Shown: piece by piece, positions 24,857-34,869 of the stretch | How positions within the stretch are numbered: position 1 is the stretch's first letter | How the letters are laid out: each line of letters starts with the position of its first letter | NCBI GenBank assembly: GCA_018713145.1 | Contig: DVFP01000003.1 | Span: forward strand, 1 to 45,097 | DNA: 45,097 bases | Reading direction: 5' to 3' | Source of the DNA: Candidatus Scybalocola faecavium | Lineage (GTDB): Bacteria > Bacillota > Clostridia > Lachnospirales > Lachnospiraceae | Notes under the pieces: generated by a model | Seen by the model: only the letters and a program-made list of their open reading frames with translations | Databases searched by the model: none | What the model was told of the DNA's origin: nothing | Program-made: the position numbers and the translations under genes

Positions 24857-26230
24857 TTAAAGTCTCTGGATCGCGTCCATAGCCAGTTCTGACCGTTCAC
24901 ACTCCTGAGGGGTCAGGGTGATCTGCCAGCAAAGGGGACTTCCCTTCATATGCTCGGAAGCATAGCTTAAACCATTAGTCCGCTCATCCAGAAACGGACG
25001 GTCGATCTGATTGGGATCGCCCAGAAGGATGATCTTTGTATCTTTTCCCGCCCTGGTAATGATCCCCTTCACCTGATTTGGGGTCATATTCTGGGCCTCA
25101 TCAATGATCAGATAAGTTTTAATAATCGATCGTCCCCGGATATAATTCATTGCCTCTGTCTGGATGATCCCCCGCTCAAAAATCTCTTCTACTTTTCCTT
25201 GAAGTTCCAGTTCATTCCCAAAACGCAGTTCCTCATTAGAATCCACCAGCTGCTCCAGATTATCCATAATGGGCCGCATAAGAGGAGAAATCTTTTCCTG
25301 CTCATCTCCGGGAAGAAAGCCGATGTCTGAGTCAAACTGGGCATTTGGCCGGCATATAAGGATCCGGCGGTACTCTCCCGTAGGATTATTTAAAAGTTTT
25401 TCAAGGCCTACAGCCAGAGAATAGAAGGTTTTGCTTGTGCCTGCCATTCCCTTGACAATAACAAGCGGGGCCTTTTTTGCCGGCTGCATAAGAGCTTCCT
25501 GTAAAAAATACTGGCCGCAGTTTCTGGGGGATATGCCATATGGCTTTGCCTTTTTATATTCCAGCTTATGGATCACTCCGTTTTCCACCCGGCCCAGCTG
25601 AGTCTTTTTGGAGGACTGGTCCGCGCAAAGGACCACAAACTGATTTTCCACCAGCACAGGAGTTTTCCGGTTTCCCTGTGCATCACACACATAGACACTG
25701 TCCGCAGGGATGCCTTTCTTTTTAAAATCCTTAAAAAGCTCCTCAGGAGCATACACCTGGATACGTCCCTCATATTGTCCTCCGTCCCCGGAAACCTGCT
25801 CTGTGGTAAAGTCCTCTGCCCGCACCCCCGCGATCTGAGCCTTGACCCGCAAAAGCATGTCTTTGGTTACCAGGATCACCGGGGATTCTCCGGTTTCCAT
25901 CAGCCCAAGGCAAACTTTAAGGATCCGGTTATCCATCCGGTCCTCCGGCATGTCTTCCGGCAGGTTTACATTCACAAAATTTGTCTCCACCTTAAGGATG
26001 CCCCCGTTTTCCAAAGGCACGCCCTCTAAAAGATTTCCCTTAAGGCGATGCTCCTCAAGAAAGCGTATGGCTGTTCGGGCATTATAGCCTTTTTCCCCAT
26101 CCGCGTTTTTCAGTTTGTCCAGTTCCTCTAAAACCACTACCGGAAGTATAACCCGGTTATCCTCAAAACATTCCAGGGCATATGGCGCCTGGATTAAAAC
26201 ATTGGTATCCACCACATAGGTCTTGACCAT
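24857..26230 (-). CDS. PhoH-family ATPase with N-terminal PIN domain (PhoH2/YlaK type)
   Basis: The 457-residue protein joins a PIN nuclease domain (VVDTNVLIQAPYAL near 5-18; VVLEELDKLKN; VTKDMLLRVKA near 120-130) to a PhoH P-loop ATPase. The ATPase has Walker A VKGMAGTSKTFYSLAVG (about 259-275), the RP motif ICRPNAQFDSDIGFLPGD, and Walker B YLIIDEAQNMTPNQ (about 378-391). PhoH2 proteins are RNA unwinding/cleaving enzymes by study of mycobacterial members. The Walker A has Ser-Lys (GTSKT) where GTGKT is usual, a common PhoH variant. ATG 26228-26230 is chosen; AAGGGGA lies 9 bases upstream. It begins 17 bp after ppk, so the two form an operon. Confidence 0.9.
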   Translation of the reverse strand: MVKTYVVDTNVLIQAPYALECFEDNRVILPVVVLEELDKLKNADGEKGYNARTAIRFLEEHRLKGNLLEGVPLENGGILKVETNFVNVNLPEDMPEDRMDNRILKVCLGLMETGESPVILVTKDMLLRVKAQIAGVRAEDFTTEQVSGDGGQYEGRIQVYAPEELFKDFKKKGIPADSVYVCDAQGNRKTPVLVENQFVVLCADQSSKKTQLGRVENGVIHKLEYKKAKPYGISPRNCGQYFLQEALMQPAKKAPLVIVKGMAGTSKTFYSLAVGLEKLLNNPTGEYRRILICRPNAQFDSDIGFLPGDEQEKISPLMRPIMDNLEQLVDSNEELRFGNELELQGKVEEIFERGIIQTEAMNYIRGRSIIKTYLIIDEAQNMTPNQVKGIITRAGKDTKIILLGDPNQIDRPFLDERTNGLSYASEHMKGSPLCWQITLTPQECERSELAMDAIQRL

Positions 26231-26247
26231 GGACAGCACTCCCCTTT

Positions 26248-28296
26248 TTATTCATTTCCTGCCTGACGGTAAGCGTGAGCGTAAAATTCCTCCTGAGCGT
26301 TTAACGGGGTTTCCCCCTCATCGGAAATCACATAATTTCCGTTGGAATCCTCCCGCCTTGCCTTCTGATTGTCGCTGAGCAGGATAATAAACATTTCGCT
26401 CAACTCCATCTGAAGCTCCTTATCGTATATTGGCGCGGCCACTTCTACCCGGCGCACCGTATTGCGGGTCATAAAATCCGCGGAAGAAATGTAATATTTT
26501 TCTCTGCCATCGCATCCGAAAATATAGATCCGTGAATGTTCCAGGAACCTTCCCACAATGCTAAATACCCGGATATTTGCCGTAGCCCCTTCTACGCCCG
26601 GGATCAGACAGCAAATGCCCCGGATGACCATATCAATTTTTACCCCGGCACAGGAAGCTTCAATCAGCTTGTCAATGATCTTTTTATCAGTCAGTGAATT
26701 TAATTTCAGTCCAATATAAGCCTTTTCCCCTGCCTTGGCGTGGGCGATCTCCTCATCGATCATGGCAAGGATCCGGTTCTGAAGGCATTTAGGAGCCACT
26801 AAAAGATGCTTGGAATGTTCCACAACCTCTCCTTTAGCAAGACACTGGAAAATGCCTGCTGCTTCCAGTCCAATATCCACATTGGCAGTCATCAAAGACA
26901 GGTCTGTATAGATCCGGGCTGTAGATTCATTATAATTTCCGGTTCCGATCTGGGTAATATATTCGATCCGGCCTTCATTTTTCCGGGTGATCAGACACAG
27001 CTTGGAATGGACCTTATATCCTTCCAGTCCGTAGATCACCTGACATCCGGCAGCCTCAAGGCGTCTGGACCATTCAATATTATTTTCCTCGTCAAACCGG
27101 GCCCTCAGCTCTACAAGGACCACCACTTCCTTGCCATTTTCCGCAGCCTCGATCAAAGCTTCAACCACCTTACTGTGGCGGGCCAGACGGTAAAGGGTCA
27201 TTTTAATGGAAACTACGCTGGGGTCGTGGGCCGCTTCATTTAAAAGGCGAAGGAAGGGCCGGATAGATTCATAAGGCATGGACAGCATTTTGTCTCCTTC
27301 CTTGATCTGGGAAATCACTGACCTTGAATCATCAAACTGAGGAGATTTCTGAGGCACCCGTTTTTCAAAAAACAGTTCCGGATTTTTTCTCAGCTTGTCT
27401 GCCACAGAAGAAAGAAAAGACAGGTCCAAAGGGGCATCTCCCCGGAAAACATGACTTGTTTCCAGTTCCAGATACCGGCATAAAATATCCACTACGTCCC
27501 CGTCCATTTCCCTGGAAAGCTCCAGGCGTACCGGGGACAGTTTTTTCCGGCTCTTGATCAGATCTGCCATAAATTCCCGGTAATCCAGATCCTCATCGTA
27601 AAGGGCATCTGCGTCAATATCCGCGTTTCTCGTAATACGGATCAGGGATTTGGCCTTTACAAAATAGCCTTTAAACACTTTTGGGATAAAGTGGAGGATC
27701 ACTTCCTCAGACAGGACATAATTGCCTTTTTTCCCGGGGATCTCGATCAACCGCCCGAAAATATTACTTGTACAGGGGATAATGCCCATACGCTCTTTTT
27801 TATTTTTTGTTTCAAGGATAACAATGGCATATATTTCCTTATTTCTTAAAAAAGGAAAAGGCTGGCGTTTTCCCACAATGGTGGGAGAGATCAGGGGAGC
27901 GATCTCTTTGTCAAAGTAAAGCTCCATAACTGCCTCATCTTCCTTGGTCATTTTTCTAAAGCTTGTCAGATGGATGCCGTAATCCTCCACCTTTTCCATG
28001 ATCTCCGCGTAAACGCTGTCACGGCGGCGGTTCAGCTTCTGTACTTTTTTTAGTATGGCATCAATCTGCTCCTGGGAAGTCATCTGAGTTTTATTATCCC
28101 GGATCTCCTTGTTTAAAAGTTTCTGATCCATTAATGATCCAACCCGGACCATAAAAAATTCATCCAGATTGCTCTGATAAATAGAGGCAAAGGACATGCG
28201 CTCACACAAGGGAACGGTTTCATTTTCCGCCTCTTCCAAAACTCTTTCATTAAACTTCAGCCAGGACAGCTCTCTGTTCATATACACATCTTTCAT
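26248..28296 (-). CDS. ppk: polyphosphate kinase 1
   Basis: The 682-residue enzyme reversibly moves the ATP gamma-phosphate onto polyphosphate chains. Domain order fits PPK1: an N-terminal helical domain (NRELSWLKFNERVLEEA), a head domain with RMGIIPCTS, and two phospholipase-D-like domains. The first of these has VSIKMTLYRLARHS and GLEGYKVHSKLCLI, whose HSK histidine is the phospho-site. The second has HSRIYIFGCDGREKYY and SADFMTRN. ATG 28294-28296 is chosen because GAGGTG lies 10 bases upstream; the upstream in-frame residues are not conserved. Directly followed by the PhoH gene. Confidence 0.95.
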   Translation of the reverse strand: MKDVYMNRELSWLKFNERVLEEAENETVPLCERMSFASIYQSNLDEFFMVRVGSLMDQKLLNKEIRDNKTQMTSQEQIDAILKKVQKLNRRRDSVYAEIMEKVEDYGIHLTSFRKMTKEDEAVMELYFDKEIAPLISPTIVGKRQPFPFLRNKEIYAIVILETKNKKERMGIIPCTSNIFGRLIEIPGKKGNYVLSEEVILHFIPKVFKGYFVKAKSLIRITRNADIDADALYDEDLDYREFMADLIKSRKKLSPVRLELSREMDGDVVDILCRYLELETSHVFRGDAPLDLSFLSSVADKLRKNPELFFEKRVPQKSPQFDDSRSVISQIKEGDKMLSMPYESIRPFLRLLNEAAHDPSVVSIKMTLYRLARHSKVVEALIEAAENGKEVVVLVELRARFDEENNIEWSRRLEAAGCQVIYGLEGYKVHSKLCLITRKNEGRIEYITQIGTGNYNESTARIYTDLSLMTANVDIGLEAAGIFQCLAKGEVVEHSKHLLVAPKCLQNRILAMIDEEIAHAKAGEKAYIGLKLNSLTDKKIIDKLIEASCAGVKIDMVIRGICCLIPGVEGATANIRVFSIVGRFLEHSRIYIFGCDGREKYYISSADFMTRNTVRRVEVAAPIYDKELQMELSEMFIILLSDNQKARREDSNGNYVISDEGETPLNAQEEFYAHAYRQAGNE

Positions 28297-28390
28297 TGGA
28301 TTTATACACCTCATTATAAATATAATTCCTGCCATACTATAATAACAGTGTTGTGTAAAGACTCTTTTCTCTGTTTGTGAAATTTTTGTA

Positions 28391-28432
28391 AAAAAATCCC
28401 TCTGTACAAGAAAACACGCCTTGTACAGAGGG
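28391..28432 (-). terminator. terminator after glucokinase
   Basis: A 13-bp perfect stem, CCCTCTGTACAAG (28398-28410) with CTTGTACAGAGGG (28420-28432), is followed on the minus strand by ATTTTTTTAC and on the plus strand by TATTTTT. It is bidirectional, 23 bp past the stop. Confidence 0.9.
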
Positions 28433-28454
28433 GTATTTTTATAATTTCTTATGA

Positions 28455-29399
28455 TTACTGAAGCACAAGTCTTGCTGCTCCCACCATACCGGCATCGTTT
28501 CCAAGGGTTGCCAGTGCAAACTCTGTGTCTCGAAGGGCATGGAATGCTTTTGGGATAAATGCTTCACGGATCTTATCAATAAGATACTGTCCGGCTTTGG
28601 AAACCCCGCCGCCGATAACGATCATTTCCGGATTAACCACAGCGCAGATTGCTGCCAATGCGCTTCCTAAATAGTAAGCCATCTTCTCAACAACACTGAC
28701 TGCACCGGCATCTCCGGCTTTAGCTGCATCCAGCACATCCTTAGCAGTGATCTGGGACAGTTCTCTTAAGGAGGTAGGGGTATCGGTTTCTTCTACAAGG
28801 CGCTTTGCCAGCTTTACAATACCTGTGGCAGAAGCAACCTGCTCAAGGCAGCCCTGATTGCCGCAGCCGCAAACACCGATAGTATCTTCCGGAGCTACTA
28901 CCTGCATATGGCCGATTTCTCCGGCAGCACCATTAACGCCTGCAAGGATCTGTCCGCCAAGGATAATACCGCCCCCAACGCCGGTTCCCAATGTAACTAC
29001 AACAAGGTCATTATGGCCCTTGCCGCCGCCCTGCCACTGTTCGCCAAGAGCAGCAACATTAGCATCATTTCCGGCCTTTACAGGCACGCCCAGAAGGTCA
29101 CTCAGGGCTTTTGCACAGTTAAATACGCCCCAGCCAAGATTTACGCAACGGAGCACAGTGCCGTCACTTGTAACAGGGCCGGGAACGCCCATACCGGCGC
29201 CGATAACATCAGACATGTTAAGTCCTTTATCTGCCACATATTTTTTTACGGAATCCGCAATATCCTCTAAAATATACTTTCCGCCATCCTCTGTACGGGT
29301 AGGGATCTCCCACTTATCCAGAAGTTCTCCCTCCATAGAAAGAACACCGATCTTTACTGTCGTTCCTCCAATATCAATACCAAAACAAATTTTAGACAT
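28455..29399 (-). CDS. glk: ROK-family glucokinase
   Basis: The 314-residue ASKHA kinase phosphorylates glucose taken up without the PTS. It has the ATP phosphate motif FGIDIGGTTVKIGVL (5-19), the sugar-binding GNDANVAALGEQ (about 103-114), the ROK zinc signature around CGCGNQGCLEQ (about 177-187, CxCGxxGCxE) and GTGVGGGIILGG. AAGGAGG precedes the ATG by 10 bases. It follows hprK in the uvrC-hprK-glk order, which ties glucose entry to the carbon-catabolite kinase. The symbol is by family; substrate specificity toward glucose is inferred from close resemblance to Firmicute glucokinases. Confidence 0.93.
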   Translation of the reverse strand: MSKICFGIDIGGTTVKIGVLSMEGELLDKWEIPTRTEDGGKYILEDIADSVKKYVADKGLNMSDVIGAGMGVPGPVTSDGTVLRCVNLGWGVFNCAKALSDLLGVPVKAGNDANVAALGEQWQGGGKGHNDLVVVTLGTGVGGGIILGGQILAGVNGAAGEIGHMQVVAPEDTIGVCGCGNQGCLEQVASATGIVKLAKRLVEETDTPTSLRELSQITAKDVLDAAKAGDAGAVSVVEKMAYYLGSALAAICAVVNPEMIVIGGGVSKAGQYLIDKIREAFIPKAFHALRDTEFALATLGNDAGMVGAARLVLQ

Positions 29400-29449
29400 A
29401 GTCTAATCCTCCTTAAAAGTAAAAGATTTATAGCGGCAGCGGCGCAATC

Positions 29450-29522
29450 CCTGCAAATGCAGGTATTCCTCCAATACTGCCGGTCAGCCCTGCATTTTTC
29501 AGCCGGACAGTCCTGCATTTTT
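29450..29522 (-). repeat. hairpin and 23-bp tandem repeat between hprK and glucokinase
   Basis: Two adjacent 23-bp units at 29477-29499 and 29500-29522 differ at three positions (core TGCATTTTT preceded by CCGG(T/A)CAG(C/T)CC). Next to them CCTGCA/TGCAGG forms a small hairpin (29450-29463) preceded on the minus strand by GGAGGA. The repeat lies immediately after the hprK stop and may act as an intercistronic processing or attenuation site. Confidence 0.5.
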
Positions 29523-29528
29523 TAATGA

Positions 29529-30503
29529 TCATTCCTCATCGCTGTTTTCGCTTTCAGCCCTCTTTTTTTGAAGATTGCCTGTCACACGGCGATACAGCTC
29601 ATGAGCAGCGTTATAGCCCATTTTTTTCTGACGGTAATTTACCGCAGCAGATTCCACAATAATGGCCAGATTCCGTCCCGGACGGATAGGAATGGAATGG
29701 CATACTACCTTATGGCCCAGAAATTCCGTATACTGTTCTTCCATGCCAAGACGGTCGTACTCCCGGTCTCTGTCCCACTCTTCCAGCTTGATGACCAGAT
29801 TAATAGTCTGAGTCTCCTTAACGCTTTCAACACCAAACAGTGTCTTTACATCAATGATTCCAATACCTCTCAGCTCGATAAAGTACCGGGTAATATCCGG
29901 AGCTGTTCCTACAAGAGAATCCTCCCCGATTTTTTTGATTTCAACTACATCATCAGAGACAAGACGGTGGCCCCGTTTGATCAGTTCCAAAGCAGCCTCG
30001 CTTTTTCCAATGCCGCTTTCACCGATGATCAGTACACCTTCACCGTAAACATCCACTAAAACACCGTGAATGGAAATTCTCGGCGCCAGTTCCTCATTCA
30101 GCACATGCATCGCTTTTGCCAGGAAATAGGACGTTCCCATATCGGTAAGAAGCACAGGGATCCCATACTTGTCTCCCAGTTCCACGATCCCGTCGCAGGG
30201 ACGGTTGTTCCGGCAAAAGATCAGGCAGGGGACGCCGATCTGGAACATCCGCTCAACACTGGCTACGCCTTTATCCTCATACACCTGGTTAATATAAGAA
30301 TACTCTACGTTTCCAATAACCTGGACACGATTGTTGTCAAAGAAATCATAAAACCCGGCTAACTGAAGGGCCGGACGGTTAATATCCGTCTGTTTGATCA
30401 GGATCTTATTTGTATTAACATTGGGATTCAGGTTCGTAAGCCCCATGGTTTCAATGATCTTGCTGAGTTTTACACTGTAATTTCCTTTCCCATTTTCAAA
30501 CAT
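29529..30503 (-). CDS. hprK: HPr kinase/phosphorylase
   Basis: The 324-residue bifunctional enzyme phosphorylates and dephosphorylates HPr (and Crh) on Ser46, driving catabolite control. Motifs are the N-terminal domain with NRPALQLAGFYDFF (about 43-56), Walker A GESGIGKSEAALELI (about 160-174), the conserved Asp pair in LVSDDVVEI, and the C-terminal signature ELRGIGIIDVKTLFG (about 209-223). ATG 30501-30503 is chosen: AAAGGGG lies 6 bases upstream. The 24 in-frame residues before it are not family-like. The acidic C-terminal tail (AESENSDEE) is a few residues longer than usual. It lies between uvrC and glucokinase; its target-like Crh gene is at 20767. Confidence 0.96.
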   Translation of the reverse strand: MFENGKGNYSVKLSKIIETMGLTNLNPNVNTNKILIKQTDINRPALQLAGFYDFFDNNRVQVIGNVEYSYINQVYEDKGVASVERMFQIGVPCLIFCRNNRPCDGIVELGDKYGIPVLLTDMGTSYFLAKAMHVLNEELAPRISIHGVLVDVYGEGVLIIGESGIGKSEAALELIKRGHRLVSDDVVEIKKIGEDSLVGTAPDITRYFIELRGIGIIDVKTLFGVESVKETQTINLVIKLEEWDRDREYDRLGMEEQYTEFLGHKVVCHSIPIRPGRNLAIIVESAAVNYRQKKMGYNAAHELYRRVTGNLQKKRAESENSDEE

Positions 30504-30638
30504 AAAATACCCCTTTCTGGTAAATTTCCCAATTTTCCGGAGCTTTTTCCACTGTCCATATTTGTATGACAACATCTTCCCGGATCAGTCTCTCCGTTAT
30601 GGCGTTTAGCCTTATTTTATCATACTTAACAACGGACA

Positions 30639-32495
30639 TCAATGGAAAAAGTCATAAACCTTTTGAGCTGCCCCCATGTTCATAGAGTCAATGGCTGCCA
30701 GTTCCTCTACACTGGCTTTCTGGATCGCTTCGATCTCCTTAAAGTGGCGCATAAGGGCTTTTCTCCGGGCCGGTCCGATCCCCTCAATATCATCCAGAAC
30801 AGAATGGACCTGACCTTTCTGGCGCAGGCTCCGGTGATACTCAATAGCAAACCGATGGGCCTCATCCTGGATCCGTGTGATCAGTTTAAACATTTCGGAC
30901 GTGCGGCTAATAGGGATCTCCACATTATTATAATACAATCCCCGGGTATTATGATGGTCATCTTTGACCATGCCGCACACAGGAATGTCCAGATGAAGGG
31001 AATCAAGCACCCGCAGAGCCACATTCACCTGGCCCTTTCCTCCGTCCATCATAAGCAGGTCCGGAAATGCAGAAAAGCTCCCCATTGCCGGAGACATGCC
31101 TTTTTCTTTAAGCTCCTGCTGTTCCTTAAGTCCATGGGTAAACCGACGGGTAAGCACTTCCTCCATGGACTGGTAATCGTCCTGTCCTTTAAACCACTTG
31201 ATCTTAAACTTTCTGTATGCATTTTTCTTTGGCTTTCCATCCTCATATACGATCATGGAACCGACATTTTCATAACCGCTGATATTAGAAATATCAAAAG
31301 CTTCAATCCGGCGGATCAAAGGAATATCTAAAGCATTGGCAATATCCCTCATGGCTCCCACCGTCCGGGCCTCTTCCCTTTTGATCTTTTCACTGTCTTT
31401 TTGAAGCACCATGCTGGCATTTTGGGCCGCCAGTTCTACCAAGCGCTCCTTCTGGCCTTTTTTCGGTACAGTAATCGTCACCTTCTGGCCCCGACGGGCA
31501 GACAGCCATTGAGTAATCACATCTGCCTCAAGGATCTCATCCTGTACAAGGAGATTTCCCGGGATAAAAGGTGATCCTGCGTAAAACTGCTTTACAAAAG
31601 CAGTCAGGATCTCACTGTGGGATTCATTTTCCACCCCTGTAAGATAAAAATGATCCCTGCCGATCAGCTTTCCGCCTCGGATGAAAAATACCTGAACGAC
31701 AGCTTCATCTCCGGCCTTGGCATAAGCGATCACATCCCGGTCATCCATCTGTGAGCTTGTGATCTTTTGTTTTTGCACGATCTGATGCACACTGTTTAAA
31801 AGATCCCGGTATTCAATCGCCTTTTCAAACGCCATAGCCTCAGAGGCTGCCTGCATTTTGTCCTGGAGCATCTGAGCCACTGCCTTATAATTTCCGGATA
31901 AAAAGCTTAAAGCGCCGGATATATTTTCCCGGTATTTTTCTTTGGAAATATAATCCTGACAAGGCGCCTCGCACTGGCCCATATGATGATAGAGACAGGG
32001 GCGTCCTTTCCCGATTTCTCCAGGCAAAGAACGGTTGCAGCTTCGGATCTTATAAATCTTGCGTAAAAGCTCAATCGTATCCCGCACTGCCTGTCCGCTG
32101 GTATAAGGGCCAAAATATTTTGCCCCGTCCTTTTTCATTTTCCGGGTCATAATGATCCGGGGATAAGGCTCATTAACAGTAACTTTTATGTAAGGATAAG
32201 TCTTATCATCCTTTAGCATAGTATTATACTTGGGCCGGTGTTCCTTGATCAGATTACATTCCAGTACCAATGCTTCCAGTTCAGAATCCGTGACAATATA
32301 TTCAAACCTGGCAATTTTAGGCACCATGCTGGCAATCTTTGGAGACAGGTTCCTGCTGCTCTGGAAATACTGGCGTACCCGGTTTTTCAGGCTGATCGCT
32401 TTCCCCACATAAATAATATCATCATGACTGTCATGCATAATATAAACGCCGGGCCGGGCCGGCAGCTTTTTTAGCTCTTCTTCAAGATCAAACAT
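30639..32495 (-). CDS. uvrC: excinuclease ABC subunit C
   Basis: The 618-residue nuclease makes both incisions in nucleotide-excision repair with UvrAB. The N-terminal GIY-YIG domain has [18 protein letters not shown] (about 14-31). A cysteine cluster follows (C in [22 protein letters not shown]). The UVR motif lies around [13 protein letters not shown] (about 220-232), then comes the RNase H-like 3'/5' incision domain ([25 protein letters not shown]). The C-terminal helix-hairpin-helix pair is [19 protein letters not shown] 32493-32495 is chosen with GGAGGG 10 bases upstream; a GTG six codons earlier overlaps that site. The gap to hprK is 135 bp. Confidence 0.96.
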   Translation of the reverse strand: MFDLEEELKKLPARPGVYIMHDSHDDIIYVGKAISLKNRVRQYFQSSRNLSPKIASMVPKIARFEYIVTDSELEALVLECNLIKEHRPKYNTMLKDDKTYPYIKVTVNEPYPRIIMTRKMKKDGAKYFGPYTSGQAVRDTIELLRKIYKIRSCNRSLPGEIGKGRPCLYHHMGQCEAPCQDYISKEKYRENISGALSFLSGNYKAVAQMLQDKMQAASEAMAFEKAIEYRDLLNSVHQIVQKQKITSSQMDDRDVIAYAKAGDEAVVQVFFIRGGKLIGRDHFYLTGVENESHSEILTAFVKQFYAGSPFIPGNLLVQDEILEADVITQWLSARRGQKVTITVPKKGQKERLVELAAQNASMVLQKDSEKIKREEARTVGAMRDIANALDIPLIRRIEAFDISNISGYENVGSMIVYEDGKPKKNAYRKFKIKWFKGQDDYQSMEEVLTRRFTHGLKEQQELKEKGMSPAMGSFSAFPDLLMMDGGKGQVNVALRVLDSLHLDIPVCGMVKDDHHNTRGLYYNNVEIPISRTSEMFKLITRIQDEAHRFAIEYHRSLRQKGQVHSVLDDIEGIGPARRKALMRHFKEIEAIQKASVEELAAIDSMNMGAAQKVYDFFH

Positions 32496-32530
32496 TTTTT
32501 CACTTCCCTCCACAAGATCAAAATAAACAG

Positions 32531-32568
32531 GGAAACCTGATGAGACACAGCGTTCTCATCAGGTTTCC
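32531..32568 (-). terminator. terminator after ftsH
   Basis: A 15-bp perfect stem, GGAAACCTGATGAGA (32531-32545) with TCTCATCAGGTTTCC (32554-32568), is followed on the minus strand by CTGTTTATTTTG. It separates ftsH from uvrC. Confidence 0.85.
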
Positions 32569-32610
32569 GCAAAATCCATCTTTACTTTCCCAAACAGCAA
32601 TGTTTACAAA

Positions 32611-34866
32611 TCAGTCCTTAAGGGAACCGGCAGAACCGGAATAATCCTTACCGTCCTTAGGGACTTTTTGCACCTCATCATCCGAAACCGGATGATCTTT
32701 ATTCTCAGGCTCATTTTCCGGATTTTCTGCCTCAGGGGAAACTTCTGGATGCTTGACCGGAGGCCAGACATTTTCCTCAGACAAAGGCATCACCGGTTTA
32801 TGTCCCTGCCCTTGAGAGCCTGGAGGCATAGATACCTTAAATACCGGACCTGTCCCCATATTTTCTCCAGGGCCCTGATCCCGGTTTTCCGGAGAAGGAT
32901 AGGGGTCCGATGGTGCCTGGTTCCTGTTTTCCGGTTCAGGCCGGACACTTTTTTCCGCCTGATCCTGAGATACTTCCGGGCTATTTTGGGATTCTTCCAG
33001 ATTTGGAGCAGATTCCCCGTTTTCGGAAATTCCCCGCACCTGGTTAAAAATGCGCATAAATTCCTTACCGGTAATGGTTTCATTTTCAATAAGGTAGGCA
33101 CTGATCTTATCCAAAGCGTCCAGGTTATCCTTTAAAAGACTTACAGCTTTTTCATAAGCCACCTTCAGGATCTTCATAACCTCTTCATCGATCTGTCCGG
33201 CAGTGGCATCGCCGCAGTTTAATACTGCCCGGCCGTCCAGATACCGGTTTTCAATAGATTCCAGGCCCATAAGTCCGAAGCGCTCAGACATACCATACTG
33301 AGTCACCATGGCCCGGGCCAAAGAAGTTGCCCGTTCAATATCGTTAGAAGCTCCGGTTGTAACAGAATCAAACCGAACATACTCTGCTGCCCGGCCGCCG
33401 TAAAGGACAACCAGTTCTTCCTCGATCTCCTTTTGGGACATCAGATACTTTTCTTCTTCCGGCACCTGCATCGTATAGCCTAAAGCCCCCATCGTTCTTG
33501 GAACGATCGTGATTTTCTGCACCGGCTCTGTGTTTTTCTGAAGAGCCGCGCACAGGGCATGGCCCACTTCGTGATAAGATACGATCCTGCGCTCCTTTTC
33601 GCTGAGCACACGATCTTTTTTCTCCTTACCGGCGATCACCACTTCCACGGATTCAAACAGATCCTTTTGGGATACAGCCTGACGATGATGCTTCACAGCG
33701 TTTAACGCCGCTTCATTAATAATGTTGGCCAGGTCTGAACCGACAGCACCGCTGGTGGCAAGAGCGATTTCATGAAAATCTACAGTTTCATCCATGCGCA
33801 CATTTCTCGCGTGAACCTTCAATGTGTCGATACGTCCTTTTAAGTCCGGCTTCTCCACGATGATCCGCCGGTCAAAGCGTCCGGGACGCAAAAGTGCCTT
33901 ATCCAGGATCTCCGGACGGTTCGTGGCTGCCAGGATAATGATCCCCTTAGAGCCGTCAAAGCCGTCCATTTCAGATAACAGCTGATTTAATGTCTGTTCC
34001 CGCTCGTCATTGCCGCCGTATCTGGAATCACGGCTCTTACCAATAGCATCCAGCTCATCAATAAAGATGATACATGGCGCGGACTGCTGAGCCTGTTTAA
34101 ACAGATCACGAACACGGGAAGCACCTACACCTACGAACATTTCTACAAAATCCGAACCGGACAGAGAGTAGAAAGGAACATTAGCCTCACCGGCCACAGC
34201 TCTTGCCAGCAATGTTTTACCGGTTCCCGGAGGGCCTACAAGCAGGGCTCCTTTGGGAAGCTTTGCGCCAATACTTGTATATTTTTCAGGATTATGGAGG
34301 AAGTCTACGATTTCTCTTAAGGATTCCTTAGCTTCTTCCTGACCGGCTACATCCTTAAAGGTTACCCCGGTCTGTTTTTGAACATAAACCTTGGCTGTAC
34401 TCTTGCCTACACCCATTACACCGCCGCCTTTAGACATGGCTCTGAATACAAAAACCATAACTACATAGATAACCACAAGCGGCAGGATATAATACAAAAG
34501 GATGGTCATAAGCGTACTGCTGGACTGCTGGATCTCTCTCTTAAAATCAATCCCTGCATCCACCAGACGGTCCGTCAGGTTCAGATCCGTCATGGCGCCT
34601 GTATAATAAGTCAGGCCAAGCATAGGGTCCTCATCACTTCGGGTAAATTCAATGGTTCCGTCATTTTTTACGAGAACCTCCCGGATCTCGTCATTCTCCA
34701 GCCATTCAAGGAATTGATTATATGTTATTTCCTGCCGCCGGCTTTCACGTAGCTGCGCGGATAAATAGTTGAAAAATAACATAACGATCAGTGCGATCAC
34801 ACCGATAATAACCCAGTTGATCAAATTCCGGTTCTTTTTATTTTTATCATCCTGTTTATTGTCCAC
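32611..34866 (-). CDS. ftsH: ATP-dependent zinc metalloprotease FtsH, with long C-terminal tail
   Basis: This membrane AAA+ protease degrades misfolded membrane and regulatory proteins. It has an N-terminal membrane helix (about 15-36), a short periplasmic-side domain and a second helix (about 118-143). The AAA domain follows with VGPPGTGKTLLARAVAG, FIDELDAIGKSRD and RPGRFDRRI, and then the zinc site SYHEVGHAL. Downstream of the usual end (about residue 612) there is a ~140-residue low-complexity tail rich in Pro, Glu, Asn, Asp and Gln, making 751 residues against the usual 600-660. The start is GTG at 34864-34866 behind AAAGGAGGAAAGCT. That ribosome-binding site is the end of a diverged copy of the leader repeat also found before coaX and carB. 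Confidence 0.96.
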   Translation of the reverse strand: MDNKQDDKNKKNRNLINWVIIGVIALIVMLFFNYLSAQLRESRRQEITYNQFLEWLENDEIREVLVKNDGTIEFTRSDEDPMLGLTYYTGAMTDLNLTDRLVDAGIDFKREIQQSSSTLMTILLYYILPLVVIYVVMVFVFRAMSKGGGVMGVGKSTAKVYVQKQTGVTFKDVAGQEEAKESLREIVDFLHNPEKYTSIGAKLPKGALLVGPPGTGKTLLARAVAGEANVPFYSLSGSDFVEMFVGVGASRVRDLFKQAQQSAPCIIFIDELDAIGKSRDSRYGGNDEREQTLNQLLSEMDGFDGSKGIIILAATNRPEILDKALLRPGRFDRRIIVEKPDLKGRIDTLKVHARNVRMDETVDFHEIALATSGAVGSDLANIINEAALNAVKHHRQAVSQKDLFESVEVVIAGKEKKDRVLSEKERRIVSYHEVGHALCAALQKNTEPVQKITIVPRTMGALGYTMQVPEEEKYLMSQKEIEEELVVLYGGRAAEYVRFDSVTTGASNDIERATSLARAMVTQYGMSERFGLMGLESIENRYLDGRAVLNCGDATAGQIDEEVMKILKVAYEKAVSLLKDNLDALDKISAYLIENETITGKEFMRIFNQVRGISENGESAPNLEESQNSPEVSQDQAEKSVRPEPENRNQAPSDPYPSPENRDQGPGENMGTGPVFKVSMPPGSQGQGHKPVMPLSEENVWPPVKHPEVSPEAENPENEPENKDHPVSDDEVQKVPKDGKDYSGSAGSLKD

Positions 34867-34869
34867 AGC

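Noticed and set aside
28858..29406. 182-residue plus-strand frame antisense to glucokinase
   Set aside because: Its Pro/Thr/Ser-rich product is a shadow of the glucokinase codons; no start signal.
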